A stretch of 64,000 bases of DNA from Sphingomonadales bacterium (GTDB lineage: Bacteria > Pseudomonadota > Alphaproteobacteria > Sphingomonadales > Govanellaceae), in assembly GCA_019455285.1 (NCBI GenBank), contig JACFMS010000017.1, positions 1 to 64,000 of the forward strand. The letters run 5' to 3'. Shown in pieces: positions 26,712 through 35,479 of the stretch (positions within the stretch are counted from its first letter, which is position 1; each line of letters starts with the position of its first letter). A model generated the notes under the pieces. The model saw only the letters and a list, made by a program, of their open reading frames with translations, ran no database searches and was not told the origin of the DNA. A program made the translations under genes and the position numbers.

Positions 26712-28259
26712 TCAGCAGCACCCCTCCGTAGGCCCGAACAAACCGATGATGCCAATGCCGAACGCCATCAGATTACGACGGTGCAGACGCTGCTCCTCTT
26801 CCGTCATAATCGCCGATATGCTGCCCAGCACCGGAAAGACGAAGTTTTCCCGCAGCCGCTGAACCGTAGCATAGGTGGTATGCAACTGGCTCATCAAAAA
26901 CGCCACGCCAATGCCGGCGCCCAATCCGACAATCAGCACGCCGGATAAAAACAGCAGGCGGTTGGGGCTGCTTGGTAATTTCGGAACTTGCGGCGGATCG
27001 ATGACGCGAATCTGTACGCCATCGGTCTTGCTTTCCAGCTCCTGCGCCAAGCGCGCCGATTCCCGGCGTTGCAACAGCTTTTCGTAGTTCGCCTTGATGG
27101 TTTCATAATCGCGGTTGAGGCGGGCCAGTTCGGCTTCAACCTCGGGCACCCGCTGGGCCATGCCCTCCAACTGCTCAACGGTCCGACGGTGTTGATCAAC
27201 CCGCCCTTGCAAGCCGGCGATCAACGTCTCCATGTCGATGAGGCGGATTTTCAATTGCTCATAAATCGGGTTCGGCGCCACCGCGCTGCCGCCCGGGATC
27301 GGACCGCCTTCGCCTTTCTCCATCTGCTCGACGATCATCGTCTGCTCTTTGGCAAACTCTTTTTGCAGCTCCGCGATGGTCTCCTTCATGATGATGACGT
27401 CGGGGTGCTGCTCCTTATAACCGCGCTCGCGCAGTTCATCGAGCCGACGCTGCTTGGCGGCGATGCGCTGCGGCAGATCGGACACCGTGCCGCCGATGGG
27501 CGGACCGCCGGCGTTGCTGGCAGCGGTGATATAGGGCGGAACATTGGCCAGCTGCCGCTTCATCTCGTTGCGGCGGACTTTGGCATCCTCCAGATCAGCA
27601 GTCGCCACGACCAGCTGCTGCCGGGAATCCTGAAGCTTCTGGAAATAATTGCTGTCGCCAGGCAGCATCCCAAGATTCTTTTGCTGAAATTCCGCCTTGC
27701 GCCGCTCAGAAGCGGTAAGCTCCTGCTCATGCTTGCGCAGCTGCTCGTCAAGAAAGCGGCGGGTGCCGGTCAAATCTTTGCGGCTGGCGCCGATGTTCGC
27801 TTCCACGAACAAGGTAAGCAGGGACTGCACCACCTTTTTCGACAACTGCGGATCCGGATCCTCATACGACAGCTTGAAAAGATTGGCCCCGCTGACTGCC
27901 AGCCCGATGCGCTTTTGCACGTCGACGATGATCGCTTCCAGCTCGTTCTCGTTCTTGGCATTGAGGTCGAGGTCGGTCATGCGCACGACCTTTTCCATGT
28001 TCGGCCGGCTGATCAACGTCTGCCGGACCATGCTCAATTGCTGCATCATGTCGGTATTGACCGCAATGCCGCGCATCAGGTTGTTGAGCATGGTTTCGGT
28101 GTCGACGTAAATGCGCGCCGACGCCTCGTATTTGTTGGGAATCTGCGCCACCAGAAACCAGCCGATCGCCGACACCACCCAGGCGGTGATGAGCGCATAG
28201 GTCCGGCGCTGCCAAATGCCGTACCCGATGGCGACGATTTGTTGATAAATCTCGTTCAT
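26712..28259 (-). CDS. XrtA system polysaccharide chain-length determinant (C-terminus frameshifted)
   Basis: This Wzz-like inner-membrane co-polymerase (TIGR03007 type, 515 residues as read) has a first membrane helix at about 20-40, a long periplasmic coiled-coil region, the proline-rich PPQVPKLPSSPNR segment, and a second membrane helix (FLSGVLIVGLGAGIGVAFL). The final helix is cut short: the frame ends ...IIGLFGPTEGCC. One base added near 26731-26736 would instead read GAYGGVLLIEALRGNLLVA and stop at 26678-26680, just 10 bases before the kinase start. That alternative reading fits the family. A one-base deletion, real or from sequencing, is therefore likely. Confidence 0.9.
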   Translation of the reverse strand: MNEIYQQIVAIGYGIWQRRTYALITAWVVSAIGWFLVAQIPNKYEASARIYVDTETMLNNLMRGIAVNTDMMQQLSMVRQTLISRPNMEKVVRMTDLDLNAKNENELEAIIVDVQKRIGLAVSGANLFKLSYEDPDPQLSKKVVQSLLTLFVEANIGASRKDLTGTRRFLDEQLRKHEQELTASERRKAEFQQKNLGMLPGDSNYFQKLQDSRQQLVVATADLEDAKVRRNEMKRQLANVPPYITAASNAGGPPIGGTVSDLPQRIAAKQRRLDELRERGYKEQHPDVIIMKETIAELQKEFAKEQTMIVEQMEKGEGGPIPGGSAVAPNPIYEQLKIRLIDMETLIAGLQGRVDQHRRTVEQLEGMAQRVPEVEAELARLNRDYETIKANYEKLLQRRESARLAQELESKTDGVQIRVIDPPQVPKLPSSPNRLLFLSGVLIVGLGAGIGVAFLMSQLHTTYATVQRLRENFVFPVLGSISAIMTEEEQRLHRRNLMAFGIGIIGLFGPTEGCC

Positions 28260-28604
28260 TGCACCTTACTTCCGCACCCTCGCAGACGGTTCTTCATCAC
28301 CAGCGAACGAGCCGTCCTGGCTGTTACCGTCGGGGGCAAGCCCGCCCTTGCGCTGGCCTGACTTGCCAATACCCCGGTTCGACTTGGCCTTAGTATGAAA
28401 CCGCCGAATTAACAGCCACTTAAAGCAAACTCAAGAAAGTTATGTGACTTAAGCGTCATTTCACCCCAAGGCCGCTCCGCCGCGCCGATTGACTCTTGGG
28501 CCGTGGCGGGAACCACCGAAGACTACAGTCGGCGCCCCATGTTCATAGCGGCGCCGACCGCGTTGTTTTTGCCCGACGAGACTCGGACGTGCCTTAACGG
28601 AGGC
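28260..28604. other. Intergenic region between export lipoprotein and chain-length genes
   Basis: No gene is seen in these 345 bases. GTCGGCGCC (28528-28536) and GGCGCCGAC (28550-28558) form a perfect 9-bp stem with a 13-base loop, 47 bases past the export gene stop. It has no T-run on the minus strand, but it may slow or end transcription. The more AT-rich half, about 28380-28480, lies upstream of the chain-length gene and probably holds its promoter, dividing the XrtA locus into at least two transcripts. Confidence 0.5.
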
Positions 28605-29216
28605 TTAGAAGAAGCTCTCCGGGATGATGATGACATCGCCCGGCATGATGCCGACGTTGGCGGTGGAATCGCCATCCTTCAGGAGGTCCGAAATTCTCAA
28701 TCCATATTCCTTCTGGGCGCCACCTTCGCTGCGCACCAGGGCCGCACCATTACCGGACGCGAATTCGGTCAGCCCGCCCACCGCGATCATGACGTCCAGA
28801 AGCGTCATGTTGGCGCGATAGGGGATCGCCTGCGGCTTGGCCGCCGCACCCACCACCCGCACCTGCTGGGCGAAGGGACCGACAAAGCCGGTGACCATCA
28901 CGGTGACGATCGGGCTTTGGATGTAGGAGCCAAGTTTCTCCTCGATCGCCCGCGCCAATTCGGTCGGCGTCTTGCCGGTGGCCACCATGTCATCGATCAG
29001 CGGCACCGAGAACCGGCCGTCGGGGCGCACCTGTACCGAGGTCGACAGCTCCGGGTTGCGCCAGACGAAGATCGACAGGTTATCGAGCGGACCAACTACA
29101 TAGTTTGGCCCCGGACCTTCCTGTGGCGGCACGAAATTGGCCGACGGCAATTCACCACCGCCATGGGAGCAAGCCACTAAGAACAGGCCAAGAATGGCCG
29201 CCGACACTACCTTCAT
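28605..29216 (-). CDS. XrtA/PEP-CTERM system polysaccharide export lipoprotein (Wza-like)
   Basis: This periplasmic/outer-membrane polysaccharide export protein has 204 residues. A lipoprotein signal is clear: MKVVSAAILGLFLVACS, with the lipobox VAC. The polysaccharide export domain follows (YVVGPLDNLSIFVWRNPELS, then VQVRPDGRFSVPLI) and then a SLBB domain (GAAAKPQAIPYRANMTLLDVM). The C-terminus PGDVIIIPESFF is typical of the family. The ATG at 29216 is preferred over upstream starts because GGGGA lies 8 bases before it and it leaves a standard lipoprotein signal. It should form the export pore with the chain-length protein. Confidence 0.92.
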   Translation of the reverse strand: MKVVSAAILGLFLVACSHGGGELPSANFVPPQEGPGPNYVVGPLDNLSIFVWRNPELSTSVQVRPDGRFSVPLIDDMVATGKTPTELARAIEEKLGSYIQSPIVTVMVTGFVGPFAQQVRVVGAAAKPQAIPYRANMTLLDVMIAVGGLTEFASGNGAALVRSEGGAQKEYGLRISDLLKDGDSTANVGIMPGDVIIIPESFF

Positions 29217-29544
29217 TGCAGAAATCCCCTGAAAGCTCTGGGTCATGGATGAGCGTGTCCTCTTCATGATCGCGTTCGCAATAAGTTGCGATCGATCTTG
29301 TGATAAAAAGCCTGCCGCTGACCTAGCCGATGGGGCTATCCCGTTGGCTTAATGATCACTCGACACGGCTTCCCGACGCTTATAAAAACCTGAACAGTTT
29401 AAGAAATATTGAAGCAGCGGGAGATTTTAGCCTTTTCGGACATGGGTGTCACCCGGCGACCGCTGCTATCCCCTAATTCTTTGGTGGCAAAATCCTTGAC
29501 ATTCCGCGACTTTGGCCGATTTGGTTGCAGTTAACGGCGCTATT
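29217..29544. other. Upstream region of the export lipoprotein gene
   Basis: These 328 bases hold no gene. The stretch separates the ligase-decarboxylase-amidotransferase module from the export gene and should contain the promoter for the latter. TCGCAA (29276-29281) and TTGCGA (29286-29291) form a small inverted repeat about 60 bases upstream of the start codon and could be an operator. I looked for a sigma-54 type GG..GC promoter, as known for some XrtA loci, and did not find a convincing one. Confidence 0.4.
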
Positions 29545-31398
29545 TTAACGGTCACTGTGTCTTTCCAGCCACAACTCAAGGATAGCAATATCCCAGGCAA
29601 AGCCATCCACCGGGGTCGTCCGCGATTCGCGGATGGCTGCCTGGACTTGGCTGATGAACGCCGGATTGAAGTAGCCGCGCGGCCGCATCGCCGCCACCAA
29701 GTCCTCGATGGCGGATTTCAGCGGCGGGTCGGCCTTGATCCATTGGGCGAACGGCAGGCCGAAGCCATGCTTGGTCTTGGCCAGGATTTCCGGCGGCAGG
29801 AAGCCGACCATGGCATCCTTGTAGAAACGGCGCAGGTCGGTGCCGGGCAGCAGAAACCGTGATGGCACGCTGGCGGCAAAAGCCACCAGATCATCGTCCA
29901 GGAGTGGATATCTGACCTCGACCCCGGCTACGGCGCACATCCGGTTGACCTTCCTTAAGTCATTGTCCGCCAGGGCGGATTTCAGATCGAGGTGCATCAT
30001 GCGCTGGAGCATGTCGGCGCTGGCGGGGCGATCATAGACTTCACGCAGGATGTCCATGGGTTCGGCCAGGTCGATGGTCCGAGCCAATTCGGCGGTAAGC
30101 ACGGAAGCCGGATCGACATCGCCCAGGAAACCGTAGGAAAACATCCGCTCCGGCATCGGGATGGCATAGCGGCGCGCCCAGCGCCGGGCCTGCCCGAGGA
30201 GCGGCATGGTATCGACGGCTTGCGGCGCCAGGACAAGATTGAGAAGCGCCCGCAAAGGCCGCGGGATACGGCCGAAGTTCTCGATCCGCTGCATCTGGGC
30301 GTAGCGCTCATTGCCAGCGAAGATCTCGTCGCCGCCATCGCCGGCCAGCATCACCTTGACGCCCGCCTCTCTGGCCATGCGGGCACAGCAATAGGCGGGA
30401 ATGGCCGAGGTATTGCCGTAGGGCTCGTCATAGGCCTCGGCGAGCTTGGGCATCAGGTCAAGCACGTCCTGCGGCGTCGGGATGTATTCTTGATGATCGG
30501 TGGCAAAATGCTTGGCGGCGATGCGGGCATAGCCGCTTTCATCGAACGCCGGCTCGTTGAAGGCGATGGTAAAGGTCCGCCCGCCGCCGTAATGCTGGGC
30601 CATCAGCCCGGCCACGGTGCTGGAGTCGAGCCCGCCCGACAAAAATGCCCCGATATCGCCCACCGGCAGTCCATCGACGGTGCGGGCAAAGGCATCCGCC
30701 AATTGCGCCTTCAGTTCGACGGCCAAATCCTCCGCCGAGGCGCCCTTGCGCTGGGTATAGGGCATGGTCCAGTAAAAGCGGCGGGTGGTCTCGCCATGCC
30801 GCCAGACGATCATCTCGCCGGGCAGCAGTTTCGACTGGCCCTCATAGATAGCGGTGGGCGCCGGTACGGTATAGGTGAAGAGAAAATTGAAGATTGCCTG
30901 CGCCGAGACGCGGGTCGGTGCGCCGGGATAGGCGCAAACGCCGTCGGTGGCGGCGGCAAAAACGCAAGCCCCGTCCTCGGCCCGGCCATGGACCAGGGTG
31001 GCGATGCCCATGCGGTCGATGGCGGCCAGCCCTGCCTCCTTAGCCGGTTCCGCGATGGCGACGGCGAACGCGCCTTTCAGGCGGCGCAAGAAGCGTTCCT
31101 CATAACGCCGGTAGGCGGCGATCAGGCTCTTGGCAAAGCCCACTTTTTGCGCCAGCGCGGCCAGCTCGGGATCATCCCACCACGGCCGACCGTGGATGAC
31201 GGCGGCAATACCCCCCTCTTCAGCGGCATCGGCAAAGCTTAGTCCGACCCGCGCCGCCAGACCGTACCCGTTGCCGGCAAGCGGCAGGACCGGCGACGGC
31301 CCCTCGCCCCGTCCGATGGCATCCACCATACAGGCCAAGATGGCCGCGCCCTCTTGTGCGCCGATGCTGCCGCCAAACCAGCCTGCGATGCCGCTCAT
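29545..31398 (-). CDS. Asparagine-synthetase-like protein lacking the glutaminase cysteine (XrtA locus)
   Basis: This 617-residue protein has the two-domain plan of class B asparagine synthetases. The synthetase half is intact (FLSGGLDSSTVAGL, MLAGDGGDEIFAGN). However, it starts ATG AGC GGC (MSGIAGWFGG): the essential Cys2 is serine, and the N-terminal domain is divergent. Glutamine hydrolysis should therefore be lost, as in beta-lactam synthetase and related amide-forming enzymes. It may use ammonia or join a carboxylate to an amine supplied by the decarboxylase product. It starts 3 bases after the decarboxylase stop, so the two are coupled with the ligase upstream. Confidence 0.87.
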   Translation of the reverse strand: MSGIAGWFGGSIGAQEGAAILACMVDAIGRGEGPSPVLPLAGNGYGLAARVGLSFADAAEEGGIAAVIHGRPWWDDPELAALAQKVGFAKSLIAAYRRYEERFLRRLKGAFAVAIAEPAKEAGLAAIDRMGIATLVHGRAEDGACVFAAATDGVCAYPGAPTRVSAQAIFNFLFTYTVPAPTAIYEGQSKLLPGEMIVWRHGETTRRFYWTMPYTQRKGASAEDLAVELKAQLADAFARTVDGLPVGDIGAFLSGGLDSSTVAGLMAQHYGGGRTFTIAFNEPAFDESGYARIAAKHFATDHQEYIPTPQDVLDLMPKLAEAYDEPYGNTSAIPAYCCARMAREAGVKVMLAGDGGDEIFAGNERYAQMQRIENFGRIPRPLRALLNLVLAPQAVDTMPLLGQARRWARRYAIPMPERMFSYGFLGDVDPASVLTAELARTIDLAEPMDILREVYDRPASADMLQRMMHLDLKSALADNDLRKVNRMCAVAGVEVRYPLLDDDLVAFAASVPSRFLLPGTDLRRFYKDAMVGFLPPEILAKTKHGFGLPFAQWIKADPPLKSAIEDLVAAMRPRGYFNPAFISQVQAAIRESRTTPVDGFAWDIAILELWLERHSDR

Positions 31399-31401
31399 GA
31401 C

Positions 31402-32637
31402 TTAGACCAAAATTTCGCGTGCCGGGGGATGGCCGAGGAAGGCCGCGGGACTGGCGGTCAGGCCATAGGCGCCGGACTGGAACACCGCCACCAGATCGCC
31501 GACCTCGGCGCGGGGCAGCGAAACCTTGTCACCCAGCCGATCCAAGGGCGTGCACAGGCAGCCGACCACGTTCGCCTCCTCGCTCGCCGGCGCGCCCATG
31601 CGATTGGCGATGGCCACCGGATAATTCTTGCGAATGACCTGGCCGAAGTTGCCCGACGCCGCCAGTTGATGATGGAGCCCGCCGTCGGTGATGAGGAACA
31701 CTTGGCCGCGCGACTCCTTGCGATCGACGATGCGGGCAATGTAGACCCCCGCCTCGCCGACCAGAAAGCGGCCCAGCTCGATCACCGTCTCCGCCCCCGG
31801 CAGTTCTTGGCGCAGACGCGGCATCAGATTTTCCAAGCCATCGCCCAGCACCTTCAGATCGAGCCGCTGCTCGCCGGGAAAATAGGGAATGCCCAGACCG
31901 CCGCCAATATTGACAAGCTTTGGAGCCCGCGGCGCGTGGGACGCAAGTTCGAGGGCCAAGTTGATGGTCTTTTCCTGAGTTTCCAGGATCGACTCCTCGC
32001 GCAAGTTCTGCGAGCCGGAGAAGATATGAAAGCCATGAAAATCGAGAGGCAGCGCGCTGAGGCGCTTGAGCATCTGCGGCACCTGTTCGGCATCGACGCC
32101 GAACTGTTTCGCTCCGCCGCCCATTTTCATGCCCGAGGTTTTCAATTCAAAGTCGGGGTTGACCCGGATCGCCACCTTGGGCCGCAGCCCCAAGCGCGTG
32201 GCGGCGTCCGCCGCCACTTCCATTTCATGCGGACTTTCCAGGTTGATGACGATGCCGGCGGCCACCGCCTGGGAAATTTCCTGCGCCGTCTTGCCGGGAC
32301 CGGCGAAGCTGATGGTCAAGGGATCAATGCCGGTATCAAGCGCCACCTGCATCTCACCCGCCGAGGCCACATCAAGCCCATCCGCCAGCCGCGCCAGGTG
32401 CTGCACCACGGCGGGCATGGGATTGGCCTTGATGGCGTAATGAAAGTGCACGTCCTTGGGGTAAGCGGCGCGCAGCTCGGCCACCCGGGCGCTCATCAGC
32501 GCGCGGTCGTAGGCGAAGAACGGCGTCGCGCCCACCTGCTCGGCAAGCCTGGTTACCGGCATGCCGCCCACGGCAAGACAGCCGTCGATGACGGAAAAGC
32601 CGATGATCTCGGCGTGTTGCGGCGTGTCTTTTTTCAT
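31402..32637 (-). CDS. PLP-dependent decarboxylase, exosortase A system-associated
   Basis: This 411-residue enzyme is of the alanine-racemase-fold decarboxylase group (diaminopimelate/ornithine decarboxylase family III). The PLP lysine is K70 in HYAIKANPMPAVV. The HGFHIFSG segment and the glycine-rich VNIGGGLGIPYFPGE phosphate-binding loop follow, and GCLCTPLDRLGD near the C-terminus supplies the cross-subunit substrate Cys/Asp region. It matches the XrtA-linked decarboxylase type (TIGR03099). It is encoded between the AMP ligase and the glutaminase-dead amidotransferase with gaps of 9 and 3 bases, suggesting a short pathway that makes an amine and attaches it. The amino-acid substrate is unknown. 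Confidence 0.92.
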   Translation of the reverse strand: MKKDTPQHAEIIGFSVIDGCLAVGGMPVTRLAEQVGATPFFAYDRALMSARVAELRAAYPKDVHFHYAIKANPMPAVVQHLARLADGLDVASAGEMQVALDTGIDPLTISFAGPGKTAQEISQAVAAGIVINLESPHEMEVAADAATRLGLRPKVAIRVNPDFELKTSGMKMGGGAKQFGVDAEQVPQMLKRLSALPLDFHGFHIFSGSQNLREESILETQEKTINLALELASHAPRAPKLVNIGGGLGIPYFPGEQRLDLKVLGDGLENLMPRLRQELPGAETVIELGRFLVGEAGVYIARIVDRKESRGQVFLITDGGLHHQLAASGNFGQVIRKNYPVAIANRMGAPASEEANVVGCLCTPLDRLGDKVSLPRAEVGDLVAVFQSGAYGLTASPAAFLGHPPAREILV

Positions 32638-32646
32638 ACCCGTCCC

Positions 32647-34227
32647 TTATTTGCCCATTTCGGTGCGGATGCGGTCGCCGATATCCTTGCGGTCGAGCTT
32701 GCCGTTGGGATTGCGCGGCAGCTCCGGCCACGCGATCACATGGTGCGGCACCATGTAAGTCGGCAGCTCCTTGCGACAGTAGGCGATGAGCGCGTCCTTG
32801 TCCAAGGCGGCGCCGTCCTTGGGCGTCGCCACCACGGCGATGGACTGGCCGAGTTCGGCATCATCCAGCCCCAAAGCCACCACCTCGCCGATCAGGCCGC
32901 TGGCGTAGAGGATTTCTTCCAACTCGGTGGGGCTGACCCGATAGCCCGAGGTCTTGATCATCTCGTCATTGCGACCGACGAAGTAGAAATAGTTATCGGC
33001 GTCGCGCTTGACCTTGTCGCCCGACCAGACGGCGATTTCCGGGATCGGAATGCCGGCGGGCTGACCGGGAGCCGGCTTGAAGCGTTCCGCCGTGCGCTTG
33101 GGATCATTCCAGTAGCCCATGGCCACCAGCGCGCCGCGGTGCACCAGTTCACCGATCTCGCCCGGCGCGCAGGGCGTGCCGTCTTCCCGCACCACCATGA
33201 TCTCGGCGTTGGGGATCGCCTTGCCCATGCAATCGAGGCGTTTGTCGATCTCCTCGAACGGCAGGTAGGTGGAGCGGAAAGCCTCGGTCAGGCCGTACAT
33301 GATGATGACCTTGGACTTCGGCAAGCGCTCACGCAGTTTGGCGATCACCGGGCGCGGCATACGGCCGCCGGTGGAGGCGATGTAGCGCACGCTTTCCACC
33401 GCTTCCGCCGGCCAGTCGATGTCTTTCAGTTGAATCCACAACGGCGGCACACAGGTCAGCCCGGTGACGCGGTAATGCGCCACCGCCTTGACCACGTCGC
33501 GCGGCAGCAGATAGTTCATCAGCACCGCCCGCGCGCCTGAGGCAAAGGCAGTGGTCAGCTGGCTCAAGCCAGCATCGAACGACAACGGCAGCACGCTTAA
33601 GATCACGTCGTCGGGATTGTTTTCCAAATATTCAGCGACGCTTTTGGCGCCTGCCACCATGTTGCGGTGGGACAGCACCACGCCCTTCGGCATGCCGGTG
33701 GAGCCCGAGGTGTAAAGGATCGCCGTCATGTCGGCGTCGATCACCCGATGGGGCTTATGATCCCCTGCCCCGGCCATGAAATCCTTCCACGTCGCAAGCT
33801 TGACGCCGGGCAGAGCGACGGCGGCAACCTTGTCATTGGTCACCACCACCTGGGCGAGGTCCGGACAGTCCTTCAACTCCTCGGCCAGACCCACCAGGCG
33901 GTCGTTGGAGGTGATAAAAAGCCGCACGTTGCAGTCTTTGAGGATATAGGCCACCTGGCGGCCTTTGAGTGCCGGGTTGACCGGCACGAACACCGCCCCG
34001 GCGCGACTGGTGCCGAAAATCGCCGCCACGGTTTCGATTTGTTTGGGCAGGTAGATGGCCACCCGCTCGCCGCGGCCGAGGCCGGCGGCCAGCACGGCGC
34101 GGGCGGTCTTTTCCATCAAAGCTTCCAGCTCGGCGTAACTGAGCCGCTCGTCCTTATATTCCAGGGCGATGTGAGCGGGCAGCCGCCGGGCGCTGTCGCG
34201 GATGAGGTGGGGGATGAGGGTGCTCAA
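32647..34227 (-). CDS. Acyl-CoA ligase (AMP-forming), exosortase A system-associated
   Basis: The 526-residue protein is an ANL-superfamily adenylating enzyme. The ATP motif is ILYTSGSTGMPKGVV, the A5-like motif is IMYGLTEAF, the hinge region is YFVGRNDEMIKTSGYRVSP, and the catalytic lysine sits near the end in NPNGKLDRKDI. It fits the XrtA-linked ligase type (TIGR03098). No acyl carrier protein gene is seen beside it, although one often accompanies this ligase in other loci. It starts the minus-strand module that continues with the decarboxylase and the amidotransferase-like protein. Confidence 0.92.
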   Translation of the reverse strand: MSTLIPHLIRDSARRLPAHIALEYKDERLSYAELEALMEKTARAVLAAGLGRGERVAIYLPKQIETVAAIFGTSRAGAVFVPVNPALKGRQVAYILKDCNVRLFITSNDRLVGLAEELKDCPDLAQVVVTNDKVAAVALPGVKLATWKDFMAGAGDHKPHRVIDADMTAILYTSGSTGMPKGVVLSHRNMVAGAKSVAEYLENNPDDVILSVLPLSFDAGLSQLTTAFASGARAVLMNYLLPRDVVKAVAHYRVTGLTCVPPLWIQLKDIDWPAEAVESVRYIASTGGRMPRPVIAKLRERLPKSKVIIMYGLTEAFRSTYLPFEEIDKRLDCMGKAIPNAEIMVVREDGTPCAPGEIGELVHRGALVAMGYWNDPKRTAERFKPAPGQPAGIPIPEIAVWSGDKVKRDADNYFYFVGRNDEMIKTSGYRVSPTELEEILYASGLIGEVVALGLDDAELGQSIAVVATPKDGAALDKDALIAYCRKELPTYMVPHHVIAWPELPRNPNGKLDRKDIGDRIRTEMGK

Positions 34228-34501
34228 ACAGTTACTCCTAGCTCTTCGGACGGCAAGATAGCGGAGCGAAGATTAGAAAAATATGAAAAAAGCGGGAAAA
34301 TTCAGTGGCTATTGGTTGTCCAATTCCATGCATGGCAGGGCCAATCAACCGTTGTGAAGCCATGAATATACATGGGGGTCTCTTTTTGTTCTCTCCTCCA
34401 CTCTCCCAGCCATGATATAGTCTAGTCGCCCGCAAGGGGGGCTTTAAGCAACATAACGGTTCAATCAACGCAACTTGTTGTCAGATGATGGGGGCTTTTA
34501 C

Positions 34502-34864
34502 ATGACACAGAATATTGACCGCTATTTTTTTCTCGTCGCCGTATTGTTCGCCGTGCTCGGCATGGGTTTCGGCATCAGTATGGGGATGGTTCAGGATTTC
34601 TCGCTGCAATCCATGCATTCCCACCTGCTGCTCATCGGCTGGGCGACGCTGGCCCTGTTCGGCATCGGCTACCGGCTCGATTTTGCCGCCAAGAACAAGC
34701 TGGCGGTGGCGCATTTTATCTTTGCCGTGGCGGGAGCGCTGGCGATGCCGCTGGGCATTTATTGCGCCGTACGGCAGAATCAGCACGCCGTCGCCATCCT
34801 CGGCTCGCTCCTGATCCTGGTCGCCACGCTGTTGTTTCTGGTCAACGTTTGGCGCCGCCGCTGA
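34502..34864 (+). CDS. Small four-helix membrane protein resembling a cytochrome oxidase subunit I fragment
   Basis: The 120-residue protein has four predicted helices, at about 9-31, 38-59, 68-88 and 95-115. The second opens with MHSHLLLIGWATLALFGIGYR, whose His-x-His and aromatic pattern recalls the heme-ligand helix of cbb3-type oxidase subunit I and of NorB. The chain is far too short to be an oxidase. GGGGG ends 8 bases before ATG 34502. The gene's last 23 bases overlap the end of the convergent SRPBCC gene. A heme-binding role is a guess from one motif. Confidence 0.7.
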   Translation: MTQNIDRYFFLVAVLFAVLGMGFGISMGMVQDFSLQSMHSHLLLIGWATLALFGIGYRLDFAAKNKLAVAHFIFAVAGALAMPLGIYCAVRQNQHAVAILGSLLILVATLLFLVNVWRRR

Positions 34865-35315
34865 CGGCGATCCGCGCCATAATGAGCTCACGCCAGGCAT
34901 CGATCATGGCGGCGAACTCCGCCTCGGTCAGGCGATCCAGATAGGCCTGTCCGGCCGGACTGAGCGCGGTGTAGTCGTAGCCCACCGTCACCGCGGTCAT
35001 GTCCGGCGCCAGGGCGCGGCAGACCACATCGACGAACCCGAACCGCGATTCCGGCGTCACCCGCGCATAGCGCATGTGGTGAGCCTCAGGCTCCCAGGCG
35101 ACGCACGCCCAGAGCGTCGTTTCGCCGCCGTGGCCGGTGCGAAACACCATGCCATCCCGCGGTTCGCCATCCGGCGGGTAGAAGAACTCCGGCCGCCAAT
35201 CATCGACCCAGGCGATTTCGCCCTTGGGCGTAAAGAGGGCAAACGCCGCCGCCGTATCCAGGGGCAAGGTAATGGTATGCCGCCGCTCGATATGAGTAGT
35301 GGTATTCATGGGCAT
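34842..35315 (-). CDS. SRPBCC (START/Bet v1-like) family protein
   Basis: The 157-residue cytosolic protein has the SRPBCC plan: an N-terminal strand (IERRHTITLPLDTAAAFALFTP), a bent sheet with the family-like DWRPEFFYPP and WACVAWEPE segments, and a long C-terminal helix (LTEAEFAAMIDAWRELIMARI). Such folds bind hydrophobic ligands, so its role cannot be named. It converges with the small membrane protein gene (23-base overlap) and diverges from the NTF2-like gene across a promoter region. Confidence 0.75.
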   Translation of the reverse strand: MPMNTTTHIERRHTITLPLDTAAAFALFTPKGEIAWVDDWRPEFFYPPDGEPRDGMVFRTGHGGETTLWACVAWEPEAHHMRYARVTPESRFGFVDVVCRALAPDMTAVTVGYDYTALSPAGQAYLDRLTEAEFAAMIDAWRELIMARIAVSGGAKR

Positions 35316-35408
35316 ATCCGCTGGAATTAATGTCGGGTGCTGCGCATACGGGGCTTGGGCCGTAGAGTACCCATCTGGAGTAGAATTTTAAAATATAAGA
35401 TTTAAGTA

Positions 35409-35437
35409 TTGACATGAGATTTTTGTCTCATTAAAGT
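35409..35437 (+). promoter_or_regulatory. Sigma-70 promoter with an embedded palindromic operator
   Basis: TTGACA (35409-35414) and TAAAGT (35432-35437) are separated by 17 bases, which is a strong vegetative promoter. Inside the spacer, ATGAGA (35414-35419) and TCTCAT (35426-35431) form a perfect inverted repeat, well placed for a dimeric repressor. The TetR-family gene downstream on the same strand is the natural candidate to bind it. Confidence 0.7.
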
Positions 35438-35479
35438 ACCAGTTTGCCGATTGATGCACAGAGAGAAGGAGCCTTAGAC

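Noticed and set aside
26988-28361. Plus-strand open frame of 457 codons opposite the chain-length gene
   Set aside because: It is complementary to a real gene with the expected coiled-coil protein. Its leucine- and arginine-rich translation has no recognisable fold.
28260-29544. Sigma-54 promoters for the XrtA genes
   Set aside because: Some XrtA loci are controlled by PrsR and sigma-54. I looked for TGGCAC-5-TTGC patterns in both gaps and found none that kept the GG and GC pairs at the right spacing.
31354-33540. Plus-strand open frame of 728 codons opposite the decarboxylase and AMP ligase
   Set aside because: It is antisense to two clear enzymes with conserved motifs. The His/Arg/Gly/Asp-rich translation is typical of the complement of GC-rich coding DNA and has no domain.
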